A stretch of 13,141 nucleotides of DNA, taken from positions 1 to 13,141 of the forward strand of contig JACQGS010000215.1 in the NCBI GenBank assembly GCA_016199405.1, read 5' to 3'. Made by a program: the position numbers and the translations under genes. Positions 12,587 to 13,141 of this stretch are shown here, in pieces; position 1 is the stretch's first letter, and each line of letters begins with the position of its first letter. Below the pieces are notes generated by a model that saw only the letters and a list, made by a program, of their open reading frames with translations, was not told the DNA's origin and searched no databases. This DNA is from Chloroflexota bacterium (GTDB lineage: Bacteria > Chloroflexota > Anaerolineae > UBA4142).

Positions 12587-13132
12587 TTGGCAACCCAAAC
12601 GCTATATTGCACGAATCACCCCCAAACGGAAACGCTGCTCCGTTGTAATCGTTGCGACAAACCGTACTGCGTGCGCTGTTTAGTGCGGACGCCAGTCGGA
12701 ATGACTTGTCGGACTTGTCTGAATATTCAGCAGGTCGGTTTTTATTCCGCGACGACGGCGGATTACGCGATTGCCGCGACGCTGGGCATCGGCACCTCGA
12801 TCGTCAGCGGCGCGCTTGCGACCGTGCTCGCCGGCTTTTGGCTGCTCGAAATTTTCTACGCGCCGTTTGCCGGGGGACTGATTGCGCAAATCATTCAAGG
12901 CGCGCTGCAAAAACGCCGCGGGCGATTCGTTTGGCTCGCGGGATGCCTCGGTGTATTTTTCGGCAGTACGCTTGGCGCAAGCATCTTCCCGCTGTTTGCA
13001 ATCATCGTCAGCGCGCGCGGCGCATCGCTTGGCGCGTTGTTGCTCCGCTTGCCCGGATCGTTTCTTAGTTTGGGCTTTTTGATTTACATCGTGCTGGCCA
13101 TCATGACGGTGTACGCGCGATTGAGATCATAG
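12587..13132 (+). CDS. B-box-like zinc-finger protein with C-terminal membrane segments
   Basis: 181 residues. The N-terminal 45 hold eight ordered metal ligands: Cys8, His11, Cys20, Cys23, Cys28, Cys31, Cys41 and Cys44 (CTNH, CNRC, CVRC, CRTC), a B-box-like two-zinc arrangement. Then come about four hydrophobic segments (near 60-80, 82-105, 114-135 and 150-177). Proteins with this layout occur widely in Chloroflexota and related bacteria; their function is not established, and some relatives fuse the finger to rhomboid proteases. Here no rhomboid Ser/His motif is visible. The start is TTG 12587: an in-frame TAA at 12554 excludes upstream ATGs, and MATQTLYCTNHPQTETLLRC begins right at the finger, as is usual. 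The ribosome site is weak. Confidence 0.8.
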   Translation: MATQTLYCTNHPQTETLLRCNRCDKPYCVRCLVRTPVGMTCRTCLNIQQVGFYSATTADYAIAATLGIGTSIVSGALATVLAGFWLLEIFYAPFAGGLIAQIIQGALQKRRGRFVWLAGCLGVFFGSTLGASIFPLFAIIVSARGASLGALLLRLPGSFLSLGFLIYIVLAIMTVYARLRS

Positions 13133-13141
13133 CCACAGAGC

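Noticed and set aside
13133..13141. CCACAGAGC at the window end as another copy of the CCACAAAG-type repeat seen near 7821
   Set aside because: Too short to judge; the remainder lies outside the window.

Overview
The window looks like about 13 kb of a moderately GC-rich bacterial chromosome, most probably a member of the Chloroflexota (Anaerolineae-like), perhaps from a metagenome bin. The basis is indirect. Lipoprotein-type LivK proteins carry Pro/Thr-rich linkers. The zinc-finger membrane protein and the small multi-TM protein are of types I associate with that phylum. Dispersed palindromes sit at many gene borders, and two genes have a -10 box placed as for leaderless transcripts. No rRNA, tRNA, CRISPR or transposase gene was seen.

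Positions 1-7753 are a branched-chain/hydrophobic amino-acid ABC transporter locus in an unusual order. The two ATPase genes come first (livG, cut by the window edge, then livF), then a DAO-family FAD amino-acid oxidase. After a weak terminator and a consensus sigma-70 promoter come livK, livH and livM, closed by a strong terminator. A PIN-domain protein and a small acidic protein, overlapping by one base and lower in GC, are wedged between livF and the oxidase. They look like an acquired toxin-antitoxin module. LivK captures the ligand outside the membrane, LivH/LivM form the channel and LivG/LivF supply ATP. The oxidase probably deaminates or demethylates an imported amino acid.

Positions 7754-8030 have no gene but hold several stem-loops. 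Next is a second livK-like lipoprotein gene (8031-8967) that is dead: two internal deletions each shift the frame. It ends in its own terminator. A new promoter then drives an ornithine cyclodeaminase/mu-crystallin family gene, apparently leaderless, translationally coupled to an EamA (DMT) permease gene whose first ~20 codons come from a small repeat. This pair fits the amino-acid theme (conversion and export).

From 10955 on the content changes to membrane proteins: a minus-strand multi-TM protein convergent with eamA, a divergent one-domain prepilin peptidase (A24), a palindromic repeat that supplies that gene's stop codon, and a B-box-like zinc-finger membrane protein ending just before the window edge.

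The least ordinary items are the toxin-first PIN module with an unrecognised partner, the livK leader with an orphan perfect Shine-Dalgarno, the enlarged LivM, and the repeats that have become coding sequence or stop codons.
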